64,000 nt of DNA from Euglena gracilis (lineage: Eukaryota; Euglenida; Euglenophyceae; Euglenales). A program made the position numbers and the translations under genes. Position 1 is the stretch's first letter. Each line of letters opens with the position of its first letter. Of this stretch, positions 20,884 to 31,036 are shown one piece after another. A model generated the notes under the pieces. The model saw only the letters and a list, made by a program, of their open reading frames with translations, was not told where the DNA came from and ran no database searches. The stretch lies in NCBI GenBank assembly GCA_039621445.1, contig CP154956.1, positions 35,854,100 through 35,918,099 of the forward strand. Direction: 5' to 3'.

Positions 20884-23145
20884 TCAGGCCGCAGCCCCCT
20901 CACTTCCGTTCTGCGTTTTGAACTGGCTGCCAGCGGTTGCTGGAAGATGCTTCGGCCTTTGGCTGTCCCTGCGGCTGGTTGGCTGGCTCCTGTGAGTTGG
21001 TTTGCTGTGGCTGTGGTTCCGTTTTTGTTGCTGCTGGCTGTGGCTGCGGCTGCCCTTTGCCTTTTCCTTTCCCGCTCCCCTTCCCAGAATCGTATCCTTT
21101 CCCAGAGTTGTATCCCTTTCCTGAATCGTAGCCTTTGCCGTAATTCCAGTTCTGGTTCCAGTTTTGGGTTGAACCCCAGTTTTGACCTTTCCCCTTTCCT
21201 TTGCCTTTGCCCCAGTCGTTCTGTCCCCAGTCTGACCAGTTGGTGTACCGTCCCTGGCCAGGCTGTTCTGAAACTGCCATGGGCACCTGCTGGCACCCAG
21301 GGAGTCTGACTGTTGTTGGCACCTGAGTTCGGTTTCCACCCGTTGGAACAGTTCGTCCAGTGTCAGTTTGGCCTGTACCTGTGTGAAATGTGGCTTGTGT
21401 CCAGTCAGCAGCGTTGAACCTTTTTTCATCAGGAGCAGTTCAGCAGCTCTGCTGCTGTGCAGTTGGATCCTGAAGTTTTGTCCGTCCCGCGCCACCTGAA
21501 AATTTTCACCTGTGCCCACTGTTGCTGCCACCAGGTCTCGTATGTCTTCCATTGTTGCATCTGGGACGTTCATAATGTTCGTGACCCCTTTCAGTTTCAG
21601 TGTCGGTCTGCCCTGATTTCTGCAGTCCTGTTCCCTGATGCAGCTTCTGCGTTGCGTTTCAGGCATTTTTTCAGCCACCAGGTTGTAAGCGTCTTCTTCT
21701 GATGGATTTTCAAGCCTGCTGTAGAGGAGTTTGAAATGGGCTTCAAACTCCCTCCACGCTTCCAGTGTCAGTTTTCCTTCCGTTTTTGGTCTCAGGTTTT
21801 TCAGTTCGTCTTTGATGGCTGATTGTGTGTCTCCACCGTATTTCTGGCACATCCAGTTCTAAAATTCCTTGTATTTTATTTTCTCACCGCGTTCCTGTCT
21901 GCGTTGTAGTTCCAGTTTGCTGGCACTGTCCAGGCTGCCCTCCAGCAGTGACAGTTTCAGGTCATCGGTCAGGGACCCCTGACCGGCTGACACACGTTGC
22001 AGGTACATCAGAAATTTCACGGCAAAATCTGCGAAATTCCCCTGCAGCGTTGGTCTTACCAGGTCTTTTGTCATTGCCGCGCCGAATGGAACCAGCAGCA
22101 GCCCAAAGGATGCTGTCGGGGCCGTTGCCACGGGTGCCACCACAGTTTCCTCTCCTATGTGGTGGATGGCAGTTTGGGTAGACCCCACCTGGGGTCCCAC
22201 CCAGGTTGTTGTGCCTGTGTTCTGAGTTTCTGTTTCGTCTGCCCACATGAACAAACCCCGTGTCCGGGACTGTGGGTTTTGTTGTGTCGTCACTGGCTGT
22301 TGAGTCTGTTGAGTCGGCTGGGTTGGCTGTTGTGCTGGGCTTGTCGGGTTTGTCGTGAGCGCTGATCTGGTCGGCACTGCAGTTGGTCGTTGTTCCGTTT
22401 GTCGAGCCAGTTGGGCAATTAATGGTGTCAAGGCAGTTTTTAGTTCTTGCTGGATGAGCTGCCCCACCAGGGAAGCCGGGTTAACGGTCCTCAGTGCTGC
22501 AGCTCCTCCTTCCATTTTTGGGTGTGGTGTTTCGTCCCCCCACTGCTGGCTGCTCTGGCTGAACATACCTGTCAGGGGTTGTGGGGTCCCCGTCCCCGTT
22601 TGACAGGCCTGGGGTTCTGGGGTCCCCGTCCCTTGGTTTCCTGCGGGCTGTGGGGTCCCCCTCCCCGTCTGCCAGGTGTGGGGTTCTGGGGTCCCCGTCC
22701 CGTGTTGTCCTGTGTATTGGCCCCTCAGGGCTGCCGGGGGCTGGTTCTGGGGTTGTGGGGTCCCCGATCCCCGTTGGCCCGTGGCCCTGTCTGCCCCCTG
22801 GGGGGGTTGTTCAGTCCGTTGGGCCGTTGTGGCTGCCCCTGGCTGTCCAGCTTGGGTCCTCGAGGGAGGCCCACTGGCCAGGGGGCTGGCCCCTGACTCT
22901 GGCCCGAAGGCCCTTGTGCAGGCTGGGCGAGAGGAAATGCAAAGATTTTCAAAAAGTTTGAGTATTTCAGCCAGGCTAGGGCTGGGGGTTGTGATTTGCT
23001 GGGTGCTTTGCCTTTCCAGTTTTTCAGTCAGGTTTTCAGTCGTTTTTGTCACAGTACTGATTTTTCTGTCCAGGTCACCAGCTGTTCTGTCCACCGTTTC
23101 TGCTGTGTTTGCAGTTCCGTGGTCAGAGAATGTAAATGCTGCCAA
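20884..23145 (-). pseudogene. Chromovirus Gag, capsid-like and basic parts
   Basis: The frame 21,862-23,145 starts with a coiled region, then a Gln/Pro/Thr-rich stretch with GTGTPQP-type repeats, then a helical part (MTKDLVRPTLQGNFADFAVK). After an in-frame TAG (21,859-21,861) the same frame continues with WMCQKYGGDTQ and EAWREFEAHFKLLYSRLENP, a plausible capsid. A frameshift near 21,330 leads to a GKGKGKGQ and GYDSGKGYNSGKG tail (20,900-21,322). This is Gly/Lys/Tyr-rich and likely binds nucleic acid in place of a zinc knuckle. The tail ends at a TGA after NAERK, with the methyltransferase frame continuing in phase. Confidence 0.6.
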
Positions 23146-24075
23146 ATGCCGTTGTCATGTGTTTCCAGTTCTGCAGTTTTTGTTGTCAGACCAGCCAGTT
23201 TTGCTTCCAGTTGACCGACCCTGGTTGTCATTGAGCCAATGGCAGATGTCATTTCCAGCCATTTAGCATGTTCAGATGTGGCAGGTGTTCCCGTTTTAAT
23301 GGCCCCTTTGTGCTGTTCACCCAGCAGTTTTTGAGTTGTTTGGGCTGTTTCGCCCACCCTGTGACCCAGGTTGCCAACCTCCAGGTTCAGGCGTTCAGTG
23401 CGTTGTTTGTGTTTTTCTTCGTTGGAGGTCAGAGTTTCCACCTGTCGTTTCAGTCTGCCGATTTCCTCGTTCAGCTGTGTAATCTACTGCTGCTGATCTG
23501 GGATTTTCTGCAGTTCGACCAGTTTTTTGTGCAGGTAATCACAGTTTTGAATGGTTGTTGTCGTTTTTGTTTCCTGCTGCTGAACCCGTCCTGCCAGATT
23601 TCCGATTTCACTGCCCATGTCCTTCTGAATTTTTTCCACCACACTGCTGATTTCGCCTCTGAGGGTTTCAACCTTTTTGGACACTGTTGCCACAGTTTCG
23701 TCCACTTTGCTGTTCACCGTTTGGACTCCGCCTGTGATTCCTGCGACCCGTTCTTCTGCCACAGCCAATCTCTGTTGCAGTTCTGCAGTTGTTTTTTCGT
23801 TTTCTCACTGTCGGTGTAGTAAACCAACCAGATGTTCACCCTGGTTCTGTGCGTTTCCACCTGCCATCTGCAGAAAACTATGAAATTCCCTGAGAGCTAG
23901 ACATTTCCCTGATTTCTGTGATCTGCTGTGACATTCCGTTGAAATGTTCCTGGTACAGTCTGTTCTGGTTGACAGTCACCTGTTCCATGTTTGCCTGTGT
24001 TGTTGCCAGCATTGTTGTCAGTTCTTCGTGTCTGCCGTTTATTTCTGTCATGAGTGCTTCACCCTGTCTGTTCAC
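23049..24075 (-). pseudogene. Gag coiled-coil region
   Basis: Three adjoining frames (24,075-23,878; 23,768-23,484; 23,441-23,049) carry heptad-like sequence rich in Glu, Gln, Lys and Thr: SKVDETVATVSKKVETL, then VEKIQKDMGSEIGNL, then RLNLEVGNLGHRVG. Together they form a long coiled coil broken by frameshifts. Such a long coiled coil is not typical of Ty3 Gag. It has no recognised homolog here. Confidence 0.5.
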
Positions 24076-24191
24076 TGTGGCGTGCAGTTCGCTGACCCAC
24101 TCCGTCGTTGTTTGGTGCAGCTGCTGCAGAGTTTCTGCCGTTTGCTGGTTTGTCTGTTCAGTTTTGTGTCTGAACTGTTGAAATTCCAGGG

Positions 24192-24992
24192 TCAGCTGTC
24201 CAGTTTCGTACGCAAAGTTTGACCACCAGTCCCAGTCAGTGTTCTGTTCTGTGGTTCCGGCTGTGGAATCTCGTACGAGCTGTACGAGGGTTCCCGGTAC
24301 GAAGTTTCAGTGTCACCCTGGAGGCGGTCTGGTTGTTCCGGGCTCTGTCGTACCGCCACCAGTGCAAAACTCTGGGTTCCTGGTTGCTGCGCTGTTGCAG
24401 TTTGCCAGTTTTGGTCGTTCTGAGTGTCCGTTTCCGGCTGTTGGTACCAGTTTTGTGGTGCAAACACCTGTTCGCCGAAGTACGGTTCGTTGTTTTCGTC
24501 CAGTTCTGTGTAATCTGGTGCTGGACCGGTCTGTTCGGTGTCGTCCTGGTCCATGTGCACCATGGCAATGACACGTGGGCTGTCATTGCATGTCCGTGGC
24601 ACTGTAATGTCGGTGCCGTTTTGTTCCGGTTCAGTCCACCTGTTGATGTCCAGTGACTGGTACATGGCGGCAAAGCCATCTGCCGGCTCCACCATGGTTC
24701 ATGGCTGGGAAACCATTCGCCTGCTCCACCACCCTAGCGATGGCGGTTAAGGCAGCTGGCACATCCAGAGTTTGGTGCATGGCTGAGTTGCCCTCCGCCG
24801 GCTCCACCACCCTAACGATGGCGGTTTCGGCAGCTGGCATGTCAGCGTCAGTTTTTTCAGTTTCTGGTCGTTTTTCAGCTTGTTGTTCGTAGCCGCATGT
24901 TGGAGGGGAATCAAAATTGGGCAGTCTACCTCTGCGACCATGTTGTAACCGTGGTGCCCGCCCTGGAGTTTCCAGTCCCTCGGGGCCGGCAC
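24192..24992 (-). pseudogene. Gag N-terminal region with tandem peptide repeats
   Basis: Three tandem copies of a segment of about 90 nt encode VVEPAEGNSAMHQTLD, VVEQANGFPAMN and VEPADGFAAMYQSLDI (24,655-24,840). A frameshift lies between the second and third. Downstream the frame encodes an acidic Gln-rich stretch (PDYTELDENNEPYFGEQ) to 24,192. The first ATG candidate after the LTR is at about 24,940 (MVAEVDCPILIP). No known domain. Confidence 0.5.
24923..24940 (-). promoter_or_regulatory. Candidate primer binding site
   Basis: In the element orientation TGGTCGCAGAGGTAGACT begins 11 nt after the 5' LTR. TGG matches a tRNA 3' CCA. The offset is larger than usual and the same bases form a possible ATG context, so this is tentative. 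Confidence 0.35.
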
Positions 24993-25418
24993 CCCGTTGC
25001 GTAGGATCTTTTACCCTGCCCAGGGTGTTTTCAATTCCCCTCGCGGCTTGTTTTAAAAATTGCATTTTCTTTTGTTTTGGTGGGTCTTTTTGGTGAAAAC
25101 AGGTGAGTTGGGTGGCTCACACCTTTCCTTTGATAAAAAATCCACAAGACCAACAGCACAATTCAAGCAATTCAGCAATTCCAAAACCAGCACCAATGTA
25201 ATTCACCACGTACTGTCCAGGGTAAGAATGATAATTGCCACCCAGATAATTCAATTCTTGAACTTCAAACAGACAAAAACAGAGACAGAGCCCTGTGCAG
25301 GGACAATGGGGTCAGCTGATTGCAATTCCTAATAAGATTTTCCTAATCCTAACTGCAGAGTCATCAGGTTGGGTAGTGTTAAGATATGTTGTTTTGGGCA
25401 CTAAGCACCCCTGACTCA
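24952..25418 (-). repeat. 5' LTR (right copy)
   Basis: 467 bp, the partner of 13,335-13,803. Minus-strand transcription of the element should start inside it. Confidence 0.92.
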
Positions 25419-26880
25419 TAGGCGTGTTTGTGTCGTGTTGCCTTCTTTGTTTGTGTCGTTGCTGTCTGCCTTTATGACGGTGTGTCTCCAGAGCGTGATC
25501 CTTGTGTGTCACCTTGTATACAGGAGGAGCACCATTTTGGTTATATGTGATTTGTGTTTGGTGTTTGGGTGCTTGGGTTTCACTGGGTGTCCCTGGTTGG
25601 TGGGGGATGAGAGGCTTGTGGGGTCACCGTTTAACGGACACCGTGCTTTACGCCTGGGATTCATGCCACCCAAATTCATGCATGTTTGGTCGATTGCGAG
25701 AGGGTTTTATCGGGATAGAAGCACTGATGCACCCAGACCCTTCCAGCGCCCAGGGAAATGTCTGTTTTTCGCCTCATGGCCTGACTCCAAACGGTACTGA
25801 AGCCACCCCTGCTTCTGTATATCCCCTCTGAATATCCATGGGGTTCCCCCATCTGTACATAGCCTCCCTCTCCCCTGAACACTCAAAGCTAGTAGTAGCG
25901 GAGGTTCCGAGGCGAAGCGGTGATGTTGTGTAGGTTCGAGGTCGTGAGGGCAGGGATTGTCGACGATGCGGTGGTGCGTGCTTCGTCTGGTTGATGGCCG
26001 GAGCGGCTGAGCTAGGCTGGTAGTGGAGCACCTGGTAGACACTGGTACAGCTGCGGTTCGTCTCTTGTGGTGGTTCTGGGCTGTGCTATCTTTGTCCGTA
26101 GCGTGGCTTGGGCGTGGTCGTGCGTGCATTTGGCTGCTTGTTGATCTTGTAGACGTCGTCTTTTTTAGATAGCGCCACAGCGCGGTAGATGTGGTGGAGT
26201 TCAACGTAGGACGTGTTTGGGGCGAAGGAGGTGGATTATCTGACGTAACAAGGCCAGGGATAGGAGTTGGTAGTTCTCTGCATGGCGGTTGGAGCGGACT
26301 TCCCCTTGGTCCCAAGTTGTTGTTCGCTGTTTTTCGCCAAAGTAGGCAGATGGGAAGAGGGTGGTGGGACGAACCGTATCCACCGACCAGTGGCCCAGCC
26401 TACTGTATTTGAAGGTCCGCAGGGGGTTATGATAATTTACAGCTGGGGTGTTGGACGGCGGGTGGAAAATGGGCTAGGCCCACCTTCAATACGTTGCGCG
26501 GGGGTAGATGAGCGTGGGGGAGCGGGGAGCTGAGGGGAACGGCACTCCACGAAGTCGTGTGAATTTCCGCCAAAAGTGTTTTTCGCCGCTCCACGAAGTC
26601 GCGTGAATTTCCGCGCCATGCGGGTCACGAATGAACAGCTGATGTCCAAAAAGACAAAACCAAAAACATTCCGGGTTCGATTGTATTTGTGACAGGGGAA
26701 AAATGGGTCTCTATGGTTTCTTAATGTTTCTTTCCTGTTCTGTGGCTGGTCATCATCCATTTGAAAAAAATTGTGGAAACCACTGTCAGTTGGATGAGGG
26801 CCCGTCTCATTTGTGGCGTTATCATGAATAAAGAAATGCTCTGACTGATGTGCATCACCACTCAAAAGAACTGGCCAACC
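25419..26880. other. Intergenic DNA right of the chromovirus
   Basis: No gene recognised. The minus strand has a 202-codon open frame (25,707-26,315) rich in Thr, Ser, Arg and His with no family signature; I treat it as chance. At 26,545-26,610 a 44-bp unit (CTCCACGAAGTCG, GTGAATTTCCGC) is duplicated in tandem. Confidence 0.4.
26545..26614. repeat. 44-bp tandem duplication
   Basis: CTCCACGAAGTCGTGTGAAT followed by TTCCGCC at 26,545 repeats as CTCCACGAAGTCGCGTGAAT and TTCCGCG at 26,589, separated by AAAAGTGTTTTTCGCCG. Confidence 0.75.
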
Positions 26881-26881
26881 A

Positions 26882-27088
26882 GTGGTTCACCTTCCTGATG
26901 ATTTGGCGCCCTGGGCCAAAAATCAGTTCCAAGAACAACAAAAAATCCAAACATTCTTCGGGGGGTTATCCCTTCGATTGTTGGCCTTCTGTCTTTACCC
27001 CAAGGCTTTCAAGATACAATGGAGCCTTGCGGCCACGTTCAGAAAATCGTGGATGACCAATGTGGATCCCCTGACCATGCCGAATTGA
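26882..27088 (+). CDS. Candidate exon of unknown gene
   Basis: An open frame reading VHLPDDLAPWAKNQFQEQQK and later SWMTNVDPLTMPN with stop TGA has balanced, protein-like composition, unlike the surrounding C/G-run DNA. An AG precedes it at 26,880. A second frame here is also open, so the call is weak. It overlaps nothing recognised; it could be a retroelement fragment. Confidence 0.25.
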   Translation: MVHLPDDLAPWAKNQFQEQQKIQTFFGGLSLRLLAFCLYPKAFKIQWSLAATFRKSWMTNVDPLTMPN

Positions 27089-27116
27089 ACATGCCCATGT
27101 CCTTGCTGGCCGGCCC

Positions 27117-27670
27117 CAGGGCAGAACGGTCCCAAAATGGGTCAAAAAAACACCCGGCGCCAAAAAAAATTGTTTTCGGGTCCAAAAATTCGTGCTCCGG
27201 AAATACGGGAAGAGGTGGTGGGGGGTAGTCGACCCCCCCGCACCCATATGGGAGGTCCCCCCCAAATGCCCCTCCCCATTTTTTGCACCTTCCAAATTTG
27301 CAACATGCACATGCATCATTTTGATTTGAGAGGATTTTGAAGCAAAAAAAAACTACATTGAAAATCCAAAAAAACCTCAACGAGAAAAAATGATAACAAA
27401 ATTTGATTGTGCCAACATTTGGGCCATTTTTTTTGACCTTCGTTTTTTTCACCCCACTCCTAAAAACCATCATTTTTACCCCTGAAAATTTTCAGATTTT
27501 TTTGTGAAAAAAATGTGGTTTACAATCAAAAAATCATGTATCTTGGTTTCATTTTTCAAAAAAAATTTTCAAAAGATTTTCTCGCCAACATCTCCATTTT
27601 CCTGAAACCGGTGTGGTGGGTGGGGGGGGTCGACCCCCCCCCCCCCACCAGGCCTTCCCGTTCTGCCCTG
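27117..27670. mobile_element. 554-bp TIR element, candidate introner/MITE (copy 1)
   Basis: It starts CAGGGCAGAACGG and ends with the exact reverse complement CCGTTCTGCCCTG. Flanking GCCC on both sides could be a short target duplication. Inside are a GTCGACCCCCCC core, a 320-bp A/T-rich segment (27,290-27,610) shared with 37,120-37,440, and a final GGGGGGGGTCGACCCCCCC palindrome followed by CCACCAGGCCTTCC. There is no ORF, so it is non-autonomous. Confidence 0.65.
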
Positions 27671-28499
27671 GCCCAACCTGATCGGCAGTCCCCCCTTATA
27701 AAAGTTCAAGTCCCCCAGGGCTGTATCCTATGGATGGTGGATGACCTCCCTCCCACAAAGCCTCAGGTGGGGGCTGCACTGCCAACACCCCGGCGCCGAA
27801 TGCACCGGAAAAAATCTTGAGGCCTTTTTTTGGTCCAAAAATGCCATTTTTGGAGTGAAAATTTTCATTTGTATCGGGCGGGGGCCTCCCATATTGTTTC
27901 CAGGGCCGCCGATTTAGGTTTTTTTCCCTTCGGAGCTGAAGGAATTTTGTGAGCAGGTACCTCCCGGGTGGGCTTTCCAACCATCTCCCCCACTTCGGGA
28001 ACTGAACTGCATGGGGAGTGGGGGCAACACTTCAATGACTACCACCCCCTTTATTTGAGCACACCCGCTGTTTGAATAAGGGGGGGGTCAAATAAGGTGG
28101 GGTCAAAAATTCCTTTAGAAAGAGGGCAAAATTTTTTTTCGGCGCCTTCGGCGCATAAAAACAAACTTTCCCCGGACCCAAATGCTCAATTTAGGGGGGG
28201 GGTCAAATAAAGGGGGGGTAAACCAACCCTGTTTTCCTTTTGGAAGTGACCAAAATCATCCATTGGCAGTTTTTGGGCATATCAACCCCCTGACAGAAGG
28301 CCTGGTTGGGGGGTTTGGGGGGGGGGCTGAGTGGACTCCCTGCCAGAGGCAGGCTTTCTTCCTTTTTTTCGGCGCAAAGTGCCGATTTTTTTTTTTGGAC
28401 CCCAAAATTCACCCCCCCAAAATGGACCATCCCCGAGCCCCCCCCCCTTTCACCTCCGCTGGCAACTTTTGTTGTGTTTTTCGGACGCCATTCCATGAA

Positions 28500-28890
28500 T
28501 GACTCCGGGGTCAAGGTCCTTGGTGTGCCACTCCGTCATCCCGAAGGTGACGCTTTTGCCCGAAAGATCTGGCGCAAACGTGTGGATGGTGTTGTGAAGG
28601 CGTGTAACTCCCTCTCAAGACTCCCCCAGGCACACCTCCAGTTCACCATTCTGCGATATTGCCTGACACCATGCAAAGTCAATGACCTTCTTCGTGCTAC
28701 ACCTCTCTCCATGGGCCGCCCAGAATGTGCAACTTTCCGTACGACCCTCCGACATTGCTTTGAAGGAATAGTTGGCGGCCCTTGCTCTCCTGAACAATGG
28801 GAGCAAGTTTGTCTGCCCATCCGGCTCGGTGGGCTCAGCATCTCTGACCCAGGACACATTCGTCTACCACCAGGCCTTCCCGCATTTCCA
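28500..28890 (+). pseudogene. Non-LTR (jockey-like) reverse transcriptase C-terminal fragment
   Basis: About 130 residues match the region after the RT palm in LINE-type polymerases: GVKVLGVPLRHPEGDAF, then LPQAHLQFTILRYC, then NDLLRATPLS, then QVCLPIRLGGLSISDPG. The catalytic FADD region upstream is absent, replaced by C-run repeats, and the frame then runs into G-run DNA near 28,880. It is therefore a truncated relic or a split exon. A possible zinc-finger tail of the same kind (FCPVCGRPDFF, then CHEPGSRTPGHN in another frame) lies at 34,170-34,265, but linkage is speculative. Confidence 0.6.
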
Positions 28891-30284
28891 GAGGCTCCCA
28901 TTTTTACCAAATTTTCCTTTGGCGCCGAAGGATTTTTCTTTGAGCGGGTGCCATGCCGTTCAAAGGAAAACATACGGCTCCAAAGAAAGCAGACTGGGGT
29001 GGTCCTGCAGTTTCCCCCTGCGCCCCAGGAAATAGTGCCCCCAGCAGGCATCTTTTTAAGTCAGAAGACCCCCCGGGGGGGGGGAGGGGGGGGTGGGTGG
29101 GTGGGTCCGGCGCCGGGTATACCTTTTCGGCGCTTTGCGGCGAAATTTTTTGAAAATTGCCTTTAACGGGCCCGATTTTGGGGTCCCCCCCGGGGGGGTC
29201 CCGCGCCACCCTGGGTGGGTGGGGGGGACCCCCCCTCCCCCCCGTGGGTCTTCTAACCAATGGACCTGTGCCTGGAAGACCAGCTGACTCCTCGCTTCCA
29301 TTTGGTGTGCAATTTCAGAGAACCCCCATGTTCTTCTGCCCTTTGTACTCTTTTTGTCTCCAGATACAACTCATGTTAATTATTTTTCACTGAATGGGAT
29401 GCTTCTGTTGGAGCCAGGCTTCTTTTTGATGATGAAGAACACAGAGGTCTTTTTTGTATCCCTTGTACCATCCCCCCCGATCTTGCCCCCCCCCCCCCCG
29501 ATCTTGTCCCATACCCGGCCAAAGGGTCCAAATCCAAATCCAAACCTGGCCAAAGGGTCCGGGCCAGGGTCCGGGCCAGGGCCTGTTGACCCCCCCCCCC
29601 CGATCTTTAGCCCCTTGCTTTGGACCGTTTTTACCGCTTTGGACTGGGGGCACCACTCCCCCCACCTTATTTGAGCACACCCACGGGCCAAAGGACCCCC
29701 AAATGCTCAAATAAGGGGGGGTCAAATACCATGCCCCCCCCCATTGTGTACCCCCCCCCATTGTGTACCCCCTGGGGGGGGAGGTACATAATGGGGGGGG
29801 TAGCACCACCTTCTCCCATGTCCCGCCAAAGAAAAACTTGCCCCCCCATTGTGTACCTCCCCCCCATTATGTACCTCCTGCCCGGTTTTGGCCTCCCGGG
29901 GGGAGGTACATAAAGGGGGGGGGGCATGGTAAGGCTCAATTAAAGGGGGGTCAAATAAGGGGGGAGTGGTATGGTATGGGGTTTTTTGTATTGTTATGCA
30001 CGACGCACCCCTCTTTTGGATGCCCCCCCCCAATTGTCCCTTGGCCCCGGCTGAAAATTCCTTTGGCCTGTCCCCCCCCCCCCCTGTTGCCTGATCGGGC
30101 CTCCCTGGAGCAGTGTCGGGGGGGGGGGGGGTGAATCATTTCTGGGGGCTTGGGCTTCATTGCCCCCCCTTACCCCCGATAGTGTCCCATGCTCCTTTGC
30201 CTGGCGGCCCTCCAATGACTTTTATTGCCCCCCTGGATGGTGTCCCCCCCCCCGGAAGCTCCTCCCCAGTGCATTGGGTGCGAA
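28891..30284. other. C/G-run repeat-rich DNA
   Basis: No gene recognised. It contains paired direct and inverted runs such as CCCCCCATTGTGTACC and GGTACATAATGGGGGG (29,730-29,920), so this part could form several alternative hairpins. Blocks of CAAATAAGGGGGGG also occur at 28,080 and 28,200. Confidence 0.45.
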
Positions 30285-30285
30285 A

Positions 30286-31036
30286 AGAAGTCTGACTGGA
30301 ACAGTCGCTGCAGGCATATGGTGACCTAAAAGACCATTTCAACCGCTTTGTGTCACAAGTTTGCTACACAGACGTTGATGCCACGCAGGCGTGGCTTGTA
30401 ACAAAGGACAAGAGATCTTTGCTGTTGGTGAACGCCTCTGATGGCTGCCTGTACTTGTTGCGTGGTTCATTTTTGGGAGACTTTGGTTCCCTTCATGCCA
30501 ATGTGGAGGCTGGCAGTGAAGGAGATGCCATGTTAAATGCCCTCTCAAAGGCGTCCAACACCCACCGAGTCCTTCTGAGCAGGTCTTTCCCATTGCACGG
30601 GCAGGTGTAGGGCAAGTCAACCCCTTTCCCCTGATCGGGCTTCCTTGCCCCCCTCCACCAGGCCTTCCCACACAACCCTCCCCACAGGGGAGGGTCAGCC
30701 AGCGGCCTTTTTCCAGACAGCCCAAGTTTTCAGCCTCTGAGCTGGACTCCCATGTGGGGGGGGGGAATCACTTGGCGACACCCTGCCCCTGACCGCAAGA
30801 AAGGTCTTCCAGATGAGAAGTTCAAAGGGAAAAACCTGCTTTCAAGCCACTTTCGTGTTCGTGCTCCAGATTTGCTGCTAAGCATCTTCACAGGCGCATC
30901 CACGTGCGATTCACCAGTTGCACTACCTTTTGATGAAATCAAAGAGCTCCCACTGGCGCACGTCTTTGCCAACTGTTTACGTCTTCAAAGAGCATTTGAG
31001 AATAGAGTCCTGTTCCCTTTGTCGGCATTTGTTTGA
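30286..31036 (+). CDS. Unassigned gene, last two exons
   Basis: Exon 1, 30,286-30,606 (about 107 codons), follows an AG and ends CAG|GTGTAG. Its frame includes GDLKDHFNRFVSQVCYTDVD and TQAWLVTKDKRSLLLVN. Exon 2, 30,735-31,036, follows TTTTCAG and stops at TGA. It includes GLPDEKFKGKNLLSSHFRV and IKELPLAHVFANCLRLQRAF. Both exons are phase 0 at the junction, and their composition is protein-like on a background of homopolymers. I recognise no family. The start codon and earlier exons were not found. A retroelement remnant is the main alternative. Confidence 0.45.

Larger units (their letters stand above)
13335..25418 (-). mobile_element. Ty3/gypsy chromovirus with two DNA methyltransferase domains
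   Basis: A 12.1-kb LTR retrotransposon transcribed on the minus strand. Its LTRs (13,335-13,803 and 24,952-25,418) start TG and end CA and differ by about 3%. Order in the coding direction: Gag, Dam-like methyltransferase, C5 methyltransferase, protease (DTGA), RT (YVDD), RNase H, integrase (HHCC, DDE) and chromodomain. RT-RNase H-integrase order with a C-terminal chromodomain identifies a Ty3/gypsy chromovirus. Twelve kb is about twice the usual length, from the long Gag and the methyltransferases. In-frame stops of all three types and several frameshifts show it is dead. No target-site duplication is visible: flanks are TGGTG and TAGGC. Confidence 0.9.

Noticed and set aside
18750-21861. 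A variant genetic code that reads TGA, TAA or TAG as sense
   Set aside because: All three stops interrupt Pol, and stops replace different residues; HDAC ends normally with TGA. Decay explains it better.
25707-26315. 202-codon minus-strand ORF rich in Thr, Ser, Arg and His
   Set aside because: Skewed composition, no motif, and no neighbouring element boundary that would explain it.
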